Below, in pieces: positions 54,448-62,310 of a DNA stretch of 64,000 bases. Origin of the DNA: a virus; IMG/VR virus record IMGVR_UViG_3300047564_002270, positions 1 through 64,000 of that record. One strand, 5' to 3'. A program made the position numbers and the translations under genes. How positions within the stretch are numbered: position 1 is the stretch's first letter; every line of letters starts with the position of its first letter. Under the pieces are notes generated by a model. The model had not been told where the DNA came from, made no database searches, and was given only the letters and a program-made list of their open reading frames with translations.

Positions 54448-54740
54448 TGACTACTTATAACATTACTCTTCAACATCCTGATGGCACTGAAAATGTAATT
54501 CAGTGCGAAGATGACCAATACATTCTGGAAGCTGCTGAAGAAGCAGGTCTTGAACTGCTTTACTCTTGCCGTGCTGGTGCTTGTTCTTCTTGTGCTGGTA
54601 AATTGGTAAGTGGCACTGTTGATAATAGTGAGCAATCTTTTCTGGATGATGATCAAATCGATGATGGATTTATTCTTACTTGTGTGGCATATCCTACCAG
54701 CGATTGTGTGATCCTTACTGAACAGGAAGAAAACCTGTGA
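54447..54740 (+). CDS. petF: Plant-type 2Fe-2S ferredoxin
   Basis: 97 residues. [15 protein letters not shown] gives C-x4-C-x2-C and the fourth Cys is in [11 protein letters not shown], as in photosynthetic ferredoxins. It carries electrons from photosystem I to reductases; in phage infection it may feed ribonucleotide reduction or bilin and other pathways. Coupled to the upstream peptide and the next gene. Confidence 0.95.
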   Translation: MTTYNITLQHPDGTENVIQCEDDQYILEAAEEAGLELLYSCRAGACSSCAGKLVSGTVDNSEQSFLDDDQIDDGFILTCVAYPTSDCVILTEQEENL

Positions 54741-55009
54741 GTGCTGGAATGTTAGGGCAATTTGCTATTGCTCTTGAAAAACTTGGATGGGACGCTAACG
54801 ATGAACTCTCTGTAGAGATCGGTGGTGTAGCGGTAACAGGAACTGCAACTCATCCAGATGCTAATGAGAAATGGGCAAAACCATTTGGGACCGTAACTTA
54901 TCACAATGATGCTTTCATTGTGATTAAAAACAAAACCAGAAGTCCTATGGTATTTTCCCAACCCAATCCTGAACTTAAACAACAACACCCCTATACTGGA
55001 GGAAACTAA
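54737..55009 (+). CDS. Small hypothetical protein
   Basis: 90 residues from GTG 54737 (overlaps the petF stop); ATG 54749 is an alternative. Mixed alpha/beta, with [17 protein letters not shown]. Not recognised; part of the hli-petF transcript. Confidence 0.6.
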   Translation: MSAGMLGQFAIALEKLGWDANDELSVEIGGVAVTGTATHPDANEKWAKPFGTVTYHNDAFIVIKNKTRSPMVFSQPNPELKQQHPYTGGN

Positions 55010-55010
55010 A

Positions 55011-55130
55011 ATGAAAAATCTTTTTACTGAGAAAGCAGAACGTATTAATGGTTTGGCTGCTATGATTGGAATTATTGCTGCAATGGGTTCCTATGCCGTA
55101 ACTGGTCAAATTATCCCTGGAGTATTCTGA
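55011..55130 (+). CDS. hli: High-light-inducible protein 2 (short)
   Basis: 39 residues. AERINGLAAMIGIIAAMGSY is an HLIP helix, but the Arg of ExxNxRxAM is Leu. The ending TGQIIPGVF is typical of phage HLIPs. A GGAGG-like site precedes the ATG. Pigment binding may be altered. Confidence 0.88.
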   Translation: MKNLFTEKAERINGLAAMIGIIAAMGSYAVTGQIIPGVF

Positions 55131-55132
55131 TT

Positions 55133-55723
55133 ATGATTCGTGACATTTATAATAAAATCATTAACAATAATAAAGGACAAGGTGTGGAGGTTCCTATGCG
55201 TAAAGAAAAATACGTTATCCCCCAAGTTGAATTTGTATTTCGTGAGAATGGTGAGTTTGTAACTCGTAAATCCGCAGAACTGTTCGATGGAAAGCGTGTG
55301 GTCGTGTTTAGTTTGCCTGGTGCTTTCACTCCTACTTGCAGTGCCTATCAGCTACCTGGATTCGAAGAGAGATACGACGACTTTATTGGTCTTGGCATCG
55401 ACGATATTTACTGCATCTCTGTTAATGATGGGTTTGTGATGAATGCTTGGGCACAAGACCAGAACATTGAAAAAGTAAAACTCATTCCAGACGGCAATGC
55501 TTACTTCACACGTTCTATGGGAATGCTTGTCAATAAGTCTAACCTTGGTTTCGGAGATCGCTCTTGGCGTTATGCTATGGTTGTGGATAACGGAGTCATC
55601 AGTAAACTTTTCCTTGAGGAGGGTATGCGTGACAACTCCGATACGGATCCATATGTGGAGAGCACTCCAGAAAACGTTTTTGAATATATTAAATCCACAA
55701 TCTTAGAAAAAGAATTGGTGTGA
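55133..55723 (+). CDS. Peroxiredoxin (Prx5/AhpC-TSA type)
   Basis: 196 residues. The thioredoxin-fold core contains PGAFTPTCSAYQLPG with the peroxidatic Cys and the preceding Thr, and a downstream SWRYAMVVDNG segment with the conserved Arg. It reduces peroxides. It lies in the transcript with hli and ferredoxin, suggesting defence against photo-oxidative stress. Confidence 0.9.
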   Translation: MIRDIYNKIINNNKGQGVEVPMRKEKYVIPQVEFVFRENGEFVTRKSAELFDGKRVVVFSLPGAFTPTCSAYQLPGFEERYDDFIGLGIDDIYCISVNDGFVMNAWAQDQNIEKVKLIPDGNAYFTRSMGMLVNKSNLGFGDRSWRYAMVVDNGVISKLFLEEGMRDNSDTDPYVESTPENVFEYIKSTILEKELV

Positions 55724-55728
55724 TGTTG

Positions 55729-55753
55729 AGGAGGGTTTAAACCCTCCTTTTTT
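55729..55753 (+). terminator. Terminator after peroxiredoxin
   Basis: Perfect palindrome AGGAGGGTTTAAACCCTCCT (55729-55748) with a T tail. An AATAAATA late-like motif follows. Confidence 0.9.
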
Positions 55754-55783
55754 AATAAATAGATTTGCTGAATAGGTAATCGT

Positions 55784-56476
55784 ATGAAAGTAGATCTTCA
55801 CAACTTCTTTTTAAATTATGATCCTAAAAATCCAAAGCATGTTGCTGCAGTAGAACAACTAGAAGTGGATTTGTCCAGTAAAGAACCTGATTTACTTGAA
55901 GATACTTCAAACTGGGTTAGAATTTTTAGAACTAAAGTTGATCCAGTTATTCCTGGAATTTTAAATGTTCCCTATTTTCCACAAACTGATAATTACAGAG
56001 ATGCTGATCGCACTTGTAATTCTTCCTCTTGTGCAATGTGTTTAGAATATTTTAAACCAGGCACTCTCAAAGGAGCAAAGGGAGATGATGCTTACATTCA
56101 GAAAGTATTTGCCATTGGTGATACAACTAATCACGATGTTCAAACCCGTGTTCTTAAGGATTACGGAGTTAATTCTGATTTTAGGTATAATCTTGGGTTT
56201 TCTGACCTTGATCGTGAGTTGTCTGCTGGGAGACCCGTTGCTATTGGCATACTCCACAGGGGCACTCTTTCTTCTCCTACTGGCGGTCACATATGTGTAG
56301 TGATTGGAAAGAAGGGTGAAGACTACGTTGTAAATGATCCTTATGGTTCTCTGAATGATGGTTATACAGGACCTGTTACAAATGGTAAAGGTGCTGTTTA
56401 CAAGAAGTCTGACCTTATGTATCGTTGGTTGACTAAAGGTAAAGATAAGACTGGTTGGGGTAGAATTTTCAAATGA
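55784..56476 (+). CDS. C39-like cysteine peptidase
   Basis: 230 residues. VPYFPQTDNYRDADRTCNSSSC (Q67, C78), GGHICVVIG (His) and VVNDPYGS (Asp/Asn) follow the peptidase_C39_2 layout. No signal peptide is visible. It is followed with a 4-bp overlap by the endolysin, so it may act on peptidoglycan cross-links or bacteriocin-like substrates. It is the second papain-fold enzyme of the window. Confidence 0.8.
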   Translation: MKVDLHNFFLNYDPKNPKHVAAVEQLEVDLSSKEPDLLEDTSNWVRIFRTKVDPVIPGILNVPYFPQTDNYRDADRTCNSSSCAMCLEYFKPGTLKGAKGDDAYIQKVFAIGDTTNHDVQTRVLKDYGVNSDFRYNLGFSDLDRELSAGRPVAIGILHRGTLSSPTGGHICVVIGKKGEDYVVNDPYGSLNDGYTGPVTNGKGAVYKKSDLMYRWLTKGKDKTGWGRIFK

Positions 56477-57090
56477 CAATTAAATTCATTGATGCAGTAA
56501 AAAACCATAAGGATTTACCTCACCAAAATGATGCCTGGGCATTTCTTCAAGCAACTGTTCATAAAGAAGTTTTAGATGAGTTTTCAAGAAGATTTAGAAA
56601 TGAAAAGATAGACCCTACTCTAGAAGGACTTCCAATTCCTGGTGTAGATTTAATAAAAAAGTTTGAAGGATGCCATTTAAAATCATATTACGATCCTCTT
56701 ACTGGAGGACTTCCTATCACGATTGGGTGGGGAAGCACTCGCAGAAAAGATGGAACTCGTTTTATGATTGGGAATACTATTACTCAAGATGAAGCAGATG
56801 ATCTACTTTATTATCAACTGCGCCGTGAGTTCCTTCCTTCATTACAAAAAATACCTTATTGGAGAGAGATGAATGAAAATCAACAAGGCGCAATTCTTAG
56901 CTTTGCTTATAATCTTGGCGCTGATTTTTATGGAAGCCCTAACTTTAATACGATAACCAAAGCACTCAAGGAAAAGAGATGGGGTGATGTTCCTGCTGCT
57001 TTAGAACTTTATCGCAATCCTGGAACAAACGTGGAGGCAGGATTACTTCGTAGAAGAAAGGCAGAAGGTGCTCTGTGGTCTAAAAAGTAG
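56473..57090 (+). CDS. GH24 lysozyme (endolysin)
   Basis: 205 residues with an N-terminal extension of about 55. The catalytic set is LIKKFEGCHLKSYYDP (E65, D74) and ITIGWGST (T83), as in T4 lysozyme-family enzymes. It hydrolyses peptidoglycan at lysis. Its 3' end faces the minus-strand genes with a 1-nt gap. Confidence 0.92.
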   Translation: MTIKFIDAVKNHKDLPHQNDAWAFLQATVHKEVLDEFSRRFRNEKIDPTLEGLPIPGVDLIKKFEGCHLKSYYDPLTGGLPITIGWGSTRRKDGTRFMIGNTITQDEADDLLYYQLRREFLPSLQKIPYWREMNENQQGAILSFAYNLGADFYGSPNFNTITKALKEKRWGDVPAALELYRNPGTNVEAGLLRRRKAEGALWSKK

Positions 57091-57091
57091 T

Positions 57092-57427
57092 TCAGTAAGG
57101 TTTAGCAATACCCTCATTTAACATTTTTTCATTAATGGTTACTGGGTCTCCCACAAAATAAAGAGTTCCAAGTATTCTTCCATACTTATCTTCTTTTGTT
57201 GTTTCAATTACCCACTCTCCTTCACGGGAGAGTTCTTTTTTTAACCACTCTTTTGCCGCTAATCCTTTTGCCTTTTCTTCTAAATTTAAGGTCTTTGTTT
57301 CTGCTGTATTGATGCCTTTCAGACGAACTCTGTGAGATAGTGTAATACCAAATCCTAAATCAATATCTAAATCTACAGTGTCTCCATCAATGACTCTGGT
57401 GATCTTCTTGATCTTGTATTGATACAT
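57092..57427 (-). CDS. Thermonuclease-like (SNase-fold) protein
   Basis: 111 residues. RVIDGDTVDLDIDLGFG with Asp ligands, HRVRLKGINTAET (Arg, Glu) and DKYGRILGTLYF (Arg) are the staphylococcal-nuclease catalytic pattern. No signal peptide. It may break down host DNA. Last gene of the minus-strand block; tail-to-tail with the endolysin. Confidence 0.86.
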   Translation of the reverse strand: MYQYKIKKITRVIDGDTVDLDIDLGFGITLSHRVRLKGINTAETKTLNLEEKAKGLAAKEWLKKELSREGEWVIETTKEDKYGRILGTLYFVGDPVTINEKMLNEGIAKPY

Positions 57428-57530
57428 TTAATTCATCTGTTGCTTCTTTAAGTATGTAGTAGATTATCCAAGCAACTCCAAGCAATCCAATACCTAACAT
57501 TATAATCACTGACCAAACTACTTCACTCAT
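57387..57530 (-). CDS. 47-residue membrane protein
   Basis: Minus strand. Single span (VVWSVIIMLGIGLLGVAWII) followed by an acidic tail. Overlaps the nuclease gene by 41 bp. Position near the lysis gene suggests a lysis accessory role, unproven. Confidence 0.62.
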   Translation of the reverse strand: MSEVVWSVIIMLGIGLLGVAWIIYYILKEATDELNVSIQDQEDHQSH

Positions 57531-57816
57531 TTTTATTATCCTCAGGTTTCCTCTTAAGGTCCGCTTTAAGGGCGATGATAGTTGCAAGTAGAGACATTAG
57601 AGTTTGAACGGATTCTGAAGTATTATCGTCACACTTACTGGGTGGTTTTGCTCCAGTTTGATTAAATGCTTTGACTAGATACAAGTAATGAAGACTTGTC
57701 ATTACTTTAAAATTACAAATTATATAATTTGTAAAGGTCATACCAACGATTGATGCTGCGACAAAAGCAACTAACATTGGGACAATATTGTCAAGGGTGG
57801 GGTATTTAATTTTCAT
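57523..57816 (-). CDS. Two-span membrane protein, possible holin-type
   Basis: 97 residues. Hydrophobic segments near residues 11-37 and 71-88 and a charged C-terminus (KRKPEDNKNE) fit a small holin topology. Opposite in direction to the endolysin. Function not established. Confidence 0.6.
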   Translation of the reverse strand: MKIKYPTLDNIVPMLVAFVAASIVGMTFTNYIICNFKVMTSLHYLYLVKAFNQTGAKPPSKCDDNTSESVQTLMSLLATIIALKADLKRKPEDNKNE

Positions 57817-58004
57817 CTTCCTTCTTGTTTATGTATCCAAGTCTTCAATTCATCTAAATATTTTCTTAACATTTCTGCTTTTGCGAGGTGCCACTCATCA
57901 CCGCTCTTGAAGTATTCTTGCGTGTGATTGTCGATGGCTTTTAGAATATTATGGATAGGAGCATTCCAAGGCTCACGCTTTGGAGTATTCCATTCTCTTG
58001 GCAT
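57813..58004 (-). CDS. Small hypothetical protein
   Basis: 63 residues, minus strand, with a Trp/Lys/Glu-rich helix (KAEMLRKYLDELKTWIHK). Overlaps its neighbour by 4 bp. Not recognised. Confidence 0.6.
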   Translation of the reverse strand: MPREWNTPKREPWNAPIHNILKAIDNHTQEYFKSGDEWHLAKAEMLRKYLDELKTWIHKQEGR

Positions 58005-58010
58005 AATTCC

Positions 58011-58112
58011 TCACTTTTTCTTTCCGCCGTTCTTTGCTTTCTTCGCAGTCGCATTACCTTGATTTTGTTTTGAAGGTCCTTTTTTTCCCTTCTTGTTAGG
58101 CGACTTAGACAT
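58011..58112 (-). CDS. 33-residue lysine-rich peptide
   Basis: Minus strand, about 14 Lys of 33 (KSPNKKGKKGPSK). AAGGA ribosome site 7 nt upstream. First gene after the minus-strand late motif. Probably binds nucleic acid. Confidence 0.55.
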   Translation of the reverse strand: MSKSPNKKGKKGPSKQNQGNATAKKAKNGGKKK

Positions 58113-58135
58113 TATTAGTCCTTATGATACATGAG

Positions 58136-58143
58136 TATTTATG
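58136..58143 (-). promoter_or_regulatory. Minus-strand late promoter motif
   Basis: CATAAATA on the minus strand, 24 nt upstream of the Lys-rich peptide start. Confidence 0.6.
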
Positions 58144-58146
58144 GCA

Positions 58147-58176
58147 TTGACATACTTATAAAAAGTATGATAGTAT
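58147..58176 (+). promoter_or_regulatory. Sigma70-like promoter for the methyltransferase
   Basis: TTGACA (58147-58152) with TAGTAT (58171-58176) at 18 bp, 19 nt before ATG 58195. Confidence 0.6.
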
Positions 58177-58194
58177 AAAAAAAAATTTATTAGT

Positions 58195-58770
58195 ATGCCA
58201 TCTTCGATAAATGTATTCAATGATATGATCAAAGATCATCTGCAAATAATTAATCCAAGCACAGTTTTGGATGTAGGTGCAGGTGCAGGAAAGATGGGAT
58301 ATCTTTGTAGAGAAGCAGTTAAACATTCTCGAATAGATTGTATAGAGCCAACCGAATCTTATATCGATACGTATAAATTAAATACAATTTATAATAAGGT
58401 TTATAATACATCAATTCAAGATTTTGCAACAAAACATTGTCAAAATAGATATGATTTAGTTATTTTTGGCGATATCTTAGAGCATTTATTTCGTTCTGAA
58501 GCCATTGATTGTTTGGACTTTATTCTCTATAGAACAAATTGGGCAATGATTGTTTGGCCCACAAACTTACCTCAAGATGATTGGGGAGATAATACTTATG
58601 AAATTCATAAATCAAATTTTAAATTAAATGATATTGCTTCAAAATTTGATGTTCTTTACTATAAGAAAAAGTTTTTGGGGTATCACAATAATAATTCTGA
58701 ATATCCTTCTTATGAACTTAATTATTGTCTTATGAGAGGACACGCTGCTAAGAGAAATATTTCCTTGTAA
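58195..58770 (+). CDS. SAM-dependent methyltransferase (class I)
   Basis: 191 residues. Motif I VLDVGAGAGKMGYL (about residues 24-37), an acidic residue after strand 2 (CIEPTE), and DLVIFGDILEHL are typical of class I enzymes of the Methyltransf_11/23 type. Substrate unknown; sugar or lipid rather than DNA is suggested by the lack of an NPPY or DPPY motif. Confidence 0.82.
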   Translation: MPSSINVFNDMIKDHLQIINPSTVLDVGAGAGKMGYLCREAVKHSRIDCIEPTESYIDTYKLNTIYNKVYNTSIQDFATKHCQNRYDLVIFGDILEHLFRSEAIDCLDFILYRTNWAMIVWPTNLPQDDWGDNTYEIHKSNFKLNDIASKFDVLYYKKKFLGYHNNNSEYPSYELNYCLMRGHAAKRNISL

Positions 58771-58793
58771 TCGAAAAATTTGGGGAAGACCCC

Positions 58794-58827
58794 TTGACTT
58801 CCTTTTCAGGAAGTGTTATGATAAATA
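58794..58827 (+). promoter_or_regulatory. Fused early/late promoter of psbA
   Basis: TTGACT (58794-58799), 17-bp spacer, TATGAT (58817-58822) continuing into GATAAATA (58820-58827). About 160 nt of leader follow, with stems CTCCC / GGGAG and CCACAC / GTGTGG and no ORF. Confidence 0.82.
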
Positions 58828-58989
58828 CAACATCAAGTTAAGAACTGTTACAACTTCTTAATCTTTGTGCTCCCGTTAACCGAGACCTATGGGAGGGTAA
58901 ATCACGTCTCTCATATCCACACTGGAGGGTGGTGTGGAACATAATGATACTAGTTCGTCCCCCCGAACTCATATCTAACACTCTTACAA

Positions 58990-60069
58990 ATGACTGCTAC
59001 AATTTCACGTCAACGACAACTTAATACTTGGGACCAGTTCTGTAACTGGGTTACCTCAACCGACAATCGTCTTTATGTCGGGTGGTTCGGAGTCCTTATG
59101 ATTCCTTGCCTTCTCGCTGCTACAACTTGCTTCATTATTGCATTCATCGGTGCTCCCCCTGTGGACATTGATGGCATCCGCGAACCAGTTGCTGGTTCTC
59201 TGATGTATGGAAACAACATCATCTCTGGTGCCGTTGTTCCTTCTTCTAATGCTATCGGACTTCACTTCTATCCTATCTGGGAAGCTGCTTCACTTGATGA
59301 GTGGCTTTATAATGGTGGACCTTTCCAACTTGTTGTATTCCACTTCCTCATTGGCATCTATGCTTATATGGGTCGTGAATGGGAACTCTCCTATCGTTTA
59401 GGTATGCGTCCTTGGATCTGCGTTGCTTACTCGGCACCTGTTGCTGCTGCTTCTGCTGTATTCCTTGTATATCCTTTCGGTCAAGGTTCTTTCTCTGACG
59501 CTATGCCACTTGGCATTTCTGGTACTTTTAACTACATGCTCGTATTCCAGGCAGAACATAACATTCTGATGCACCCCTTCCATATGCTTGGAGTTGCTGG
59601 TGTGTTCGGTGGTTCACTGTTTTCTGCGATGCACGGTTCTCTGGTTACTTCTTCACTGGTTCGTGAAACCACTGAGAACGAGTCACAGAATTATGGTTAT
59701 AAGTTCGGACAAGAAGAAGAGACATACAACATCGTTGCTGCTCACGGGTATTTTGGTCGCCTTATTTTCCAATATGCTTCCTTTAATAACTCGCGTTCGC
59801 TTCACTTCTTCCTTGCTGCCTGGCCCGTTGTAGGCATCTGGTTTACTGCTCTTGGTGTTTCCACGATGGCTTTTAATCTCAACGGACTGAATTTTAACCA
59901 GAGCATTCTGGATAGTCAGAACCGTGTGGTTAATACTTGGGCTGATGTTCTCAACCGTGCTGGACTTGGTATGGAAGTGATGCACGAGAGAAACGCACAT
60001 AACTTTCCTTTAGACCTTGCTGCTGCTGAAGCAACTCCTGTTGCTCTCACTGCACCTTCTATTGGTTGA
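58990..60069 (+). CDS. psbA: Photosystem II D1 protein
   Basis: A 359-residue full-length D1 with all five membrane helices and the C-terminal extension. Residue 130 is Glu ([11 protein letters not shown]), the form linked with high-light D1 in cyanobacteria. Ligand segments [16 protein letters not shown] and [11 protein letters not shown] are intact. No intron. Phage D1 replaces damaged host D1 so that photosynthesis continues during infection. Confidence 0.98.
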   Translation: MTATISRQRQLNTWDQFCNWVTSTDNRLYVGWFGVLMIPCLLAATTCFIIAFIGAPPVDIDGIREPVAGSLMYGNNIISGAVVPSSNAIGLHFYPIWEAASLDEWLYNGGPFQLVVFHFLIGIYAYMGREWELSYRLGMRPWICVAYSAPVAAASAVFLVYPFGQGSFSDAMPLGISGTFNYMLVFQAEHNILMHPFHMLGVAGVFGGSLFSAMHGSLVTSSLVRETTENESQNYGYKFGQEEETYNIVAAHGYFGRLIFQYASFNNSRSLHFFLAAWPVVGIWFTALGVSTMAFNLNGLNFNQSILDSQNRVVNTWADVLNRAGLGMEVMHERNAHNFPLDLAAAEATPVALTAPSIG

Positions 60070-60090
60070 TAAACAACTCTTATCAAAATG

Positions 60091-60112
60091 GGGTCCTTCG
60101 GGACCCTTTTTT
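60091..60112 (+). terminator. Terminator after psbA
   Basis: GGGTCC-TTCG-GGACCC (60091-60106), T6 tail. Confidence 0.92.
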
Positions 60113-60113
60113 A

Positions 60114-60151
60114 TTGCTAAATAGTTAAAGTTATGCTATAATAACTTTAAC
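60114..60151 (+). promoter_or_regulatory. Promoter inside a hairpin upstream of the endonuclease VII-like gene
   Basis: 11-bp stem GTTAAAGTTAT (60124-60134) / ATAACTTTAAC (60141-60151). TATAAT (60137-60142) spans the loop, TTGCTA (60114-60119) is a 17-bp-spaced -35, and CTAAATA (60117-60123) lies at the 5' side. Confidence 0.65.
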
Positions 60152-60165
60152 AACTAAAAACGATT

Positions 60166-60600
60166 ATGAAAACTTGTAAAATCTGCAATCAACTAAAACC
60201 ACTTACGGATTTTTATCAAACCGTAAGAAATGGAAAACCATATGGTCATCACGGAAAATGTAAATCTTGCTATGTAAAAAAACAACAAGAGAATTATGAC
60301 CCTATTAAAAAACGAGATGAAAACTTGAAAAGAGTTTATGGTATTGGTATTGAAGAATATAATATTCTTTTAGAAAAACAAGGACATAAATGTGCTATTT
60401 GCAAATCTACCGACCCAAAAGGCAGAAAATCTGGTAGAGGTGGTGGAGTAGATGTTTTCTATGTTGACCACAATCATAAAACTGGTGAAGTAAGAGGTCT
60501 TCTTTGTAATGTTTGTAATAGGACGATTGGATATGTTAATGAAGATGTTGAGTTGATTAAGAGTATGATTGATTATGTTAAAAGGCATAAAGACGATTGA
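60166..60600 (+). CDS. Endonuclease VII-like HNH protein next to psbA
   Basis: 144 residues. Zinc Cys pairs CKICNQ, CKSC and CAICKS, then the core VDHNHKTGEVRGLLCNVCN, the signature of the recombination endonuclease VII family (T4 gp49 type). Free-standing homing nucleases beside psbA are known in other cyanophages. Its place between psbA and psbD and its hairpin-promoter leader suggest a homing role rather than gp49 itself. Confidence 0.8.
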   Translation: MKTCKICNQLKPLTDFYQTVRNGKPYGHHGKCKSCYVKKQQENYDPIKKRDENLKRVYGIGIEEYNILLEKQGHKCAICKSTDPKGRKSGRGGGVDVFYVDHNHKTGEVRGLLCNVCNRTIGYVNEDVELIKSMIDYVKRHKDD

Positions 60601-60603
60601 ATA

Positions 60604-60611
60604 CATAAATA
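60604..60611 (+). promoter_or_regulatory. Late promoter motif
   Basis: CATAAATA, 20 nt before ATG 60632. Confidence 0.6.
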
Positions 60612-60631
60612 CCTAAAAAGTATCGATACAA

Positions 60632-60886
60632 ATGAAAACTTTTAGAGGGTTTATATTGGAGTGTGAATTGATTGAAATGGCTCAAAGAGAAAAACTTCCC
60701 GTAGGCAAAATGCTCAAGCAGGCTGCAAGACATAAAGACCCAGAACGAGTTGCAAGAATGGGTGAGGTTGCTGACAAGTATGATCCTGAAAAGTCCAAAA
60801 GAAAAGAGGAAGATAATAGACGAACAGGAGGACGTAAAAGAGATGCGGGAAGACCTAGAAGTAATGAACTTCAGGATAATTGGTAA
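60632..60886 (+). CDS. Basic protein with capsid-targeting-like N-terminus
   Basis: 84 residues. It begins MKTFRGFILECE, close to the T4 capsid-targeting consensus MKTYQEFIAEA. The remainder is strongly basic and Arg/Lys-rich (RTGGRKRDAGRPRSN), suggesting DNA binding. Late promoter upstream, terminator downstream. Candidate internal head protein. Confidence 0.62.
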   Translation: MKTFRGFILECELIEMAQREKLPVGKMLKQAARHKDPERVARMGEVADKYDPEKSKRKEEDNRRTGGRKRDAGRPRSNELQDNW

Positions 60887-60908
60887 ATTAAGATCTTCTT
60901 GATATTTG

Positions 60909-60933
60909 AGAGACCCGAAAGGGTCTCTTTTTT
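60909..60933 (+). terminator. Terminator
   Basis: AGAGACCC-GAAA-GGGTCTCT (60909-60928) with T tail; very stable tetraloop hairpin. Confidence 0.92.
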
Positions 60934-60950
60934 ATGAGCACTAACACCCA

Positions 60951-60984
60951 TTGACATCCTCCATAAAAAACCTTATAATAAATA
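60951..60984 (+). promoter_or_regulatory. Fused early/late promoter of psbD
   Basis: TTGACA (60951-60956), 17-bp spacer, TATAAT (60974-60979), full consensus, continuing as TATAATAAATA so that ATAAATA overlaps the -10. Confidence 0.85.
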
Positions 60985-61005
60985 TTACAAATCGTTAAGG
61001 AGATT

Positions 61006-62067
61006 ATGGTTTCATCTACAATTTCTCAACCTATTCAACAAAGGGGGTGGTTCGATGTCCTGGATGACTGGCTTAAACGAGATCGCTTTGTCTTTGTGGG
61101 TTGGTCTGGATTACTTCTTTTTCCCACTGCTTATTTGGCCCTTGGTGGTTGGCTTACTGGCACAACGTTTGTTACAAGCTGGTACACCCACGGGTTGGCG
61201 TCTTCTTATCTTGAAGGCGCTAATTTTCTCACAGCAGCTGTTTCGACGCCTGCAGATGCTATGGGTCATTCTCTTCTTCTACTTTGGGGTCCTGAGTCTC
61301 AAGGGGATTTTGTCAGGTGGTGCCAACTTGGGGGACTCTGGACTTTTGTGGCGCTCCACGGAGCCTTTGCTCTCATAGGTTTTATGCTCCGCCAGTTTGA
61401 GATCGCTCGTCTGGTAGGTATCCGTCCTTATAACGCAATCGCATTCTCTGGTCCTATCGCAGTATTTGTTTCTGTATTCCTGATGTATCCACTGGGTCAA
61501 TCCAGTTGGTTCTTTGCTCCATCCTTTGGGGTGGCAGCAATCTTCAGGTTCCTACTGTTCCTTCAGGGTTTCCACAACTGGACCCTCAACCCCTTCCATA
61601 TGATGGGAGTTGCTGGTATACTAGGAGGAGCACTGCTCTGTGCAATTCATGGAGCAACTGTAGAAAATACATTATTTGAAGATGGAGATCAAGCGAACAC
61701 ATTCAAGGCATTTGAACCAACACAAGAGGAAGAGACCTATTCAATGGTTACAGCAAACCGTTTTTGGTCACAGATTTTCGGCATTGCTTTTAGTAATAAG
61801 CGTTGGCTTCATTTTTTCATGCTGTTTGTACCTGTCATGGGGTTATGGACTAGTAGCATTGGTATTATCGGTCTGGCTCTTAATCTTCGTGCTTACGACT
61901 TTGTAAGTCAGGAAATCAGGGCTGCAGAAGATCCTGAGTTTGAAACCTTCTACACGAAGAACATTCTACTCAATGAAGGTCTTCGTGCTTGGATGGCACC
62001 TACAGATCAACCTCATGAGAACTTTGTGTTCCCAGAGGAAGTTCTACCGCGAGGTAACGCACTGTGA
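61006..62067 (+). CDS. psbD: Photosystem II D2 protein
   Basis: A 353-residue full-length D2. Landmark segments: [20 protein letters not shown] at the N-terminus, [19 protein letters not shown] (chlorophyll and iron His) and the C-terminal [26 protein letters not shown] lies 5 nt before the ATG. Works with D1 as the PSII core; commonly carried by Synechococcus myoviruses. The stop overlaps a GTG start. Confidence 0.97.
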   Translation: MVSSTISQPIQQRGWFDVLDDWLKRDRFVFVGWSGLLLFPTAYLALGGWLTGTTFVTSWYTHGLASSYLEGANFLTAAVSTPADAMGHSLLLLWGPESQGDFVRWCQLGGLWTFVALHGAFALIGFMLRQFEIARLVGIRPYNAIAFSGPIAVFVSVFLMYPLGQSSWFFAPSFGVAAIFRFLLFLQGFHNWTLNPFHMMGVAGILGGALLCAIHGATVENTLFEDGDQANTFKAFEPTQEEETYSMVTANRFWSQIFGIAFSNKRWLHFFMLFVPVMGLWTSSIGIIGLALNLRAYDFVSQEIRAAEDPEFETFYTKNILLNEGLRAWMAPTDQPHENFVFPEEVLPRGNAL

Positions 62068-62198
62068 ACGCTCAGTATTTTCTATACTTAGTTCTATTTG
62101 TATTTGCTCTTATCATTATTCTCAATGAGGATCACGATAATGATGATGATCAAGACGGGGGTATTTTACAACCCGTCTATTCACAAGGACAAAGTTAA
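62064..62198 (+). CDS. Small membrane protein after psbD
   Basis: 44 residues from GTG 62064, overlapping the psbD stop. One hydrophobic span ([16 protein letters not shown]) and a very acidic tail ([11 protein letters not shown]). Probably co-translated with D2. Unknown. Confidence 0.58.
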   Translation: MNAQYFLYLVLFVFALIIILNEDHDNDDDQDGGILQPVYSQGQS

Positions 62199-62210
62199 AA
62201 ATAAATAAGA

Positions 62211-62235
62211 GGAGTTCTCTGAACTCCTTTTTTTT
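62211..62235 (+). terminator. Terminator after psbD operon
   Basis: GGAGTTC (62211-62217) / GAACTCC (62221-62227), T8 tail. Confidence 0.9.
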
Positions 62236-62310
62236 ATGTTATTCATTCTCATAAGTTTCATACTCTTCGGATTTTTTATGTTTATTATGTCTATTACACA
62301 AGATTTATGA
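62236..62310 (+). CDS. 24-residue membrane peptide
   Basis: Entirely hydrophobic (FILISFILFGFFMFIM). Starts right after the terminator tail; its stop overlaps the next gene by 4 bp, which supports coupling. Low certainty. Confidence 0.42.
   Translation: MLFILISFILFGFFMFIMSITQDL

Noticed and set aside
57523-57816. Firm holin call
   Set aside because: Topology fits, but no family signature can be seen and the orientation is opposite to the endolysin; left as possible.
58990-60069. Group I intron in psbA
   Set aside because: The D1 frame is continuous from start to stop; only the neighbouring free-standing nuclease is present.
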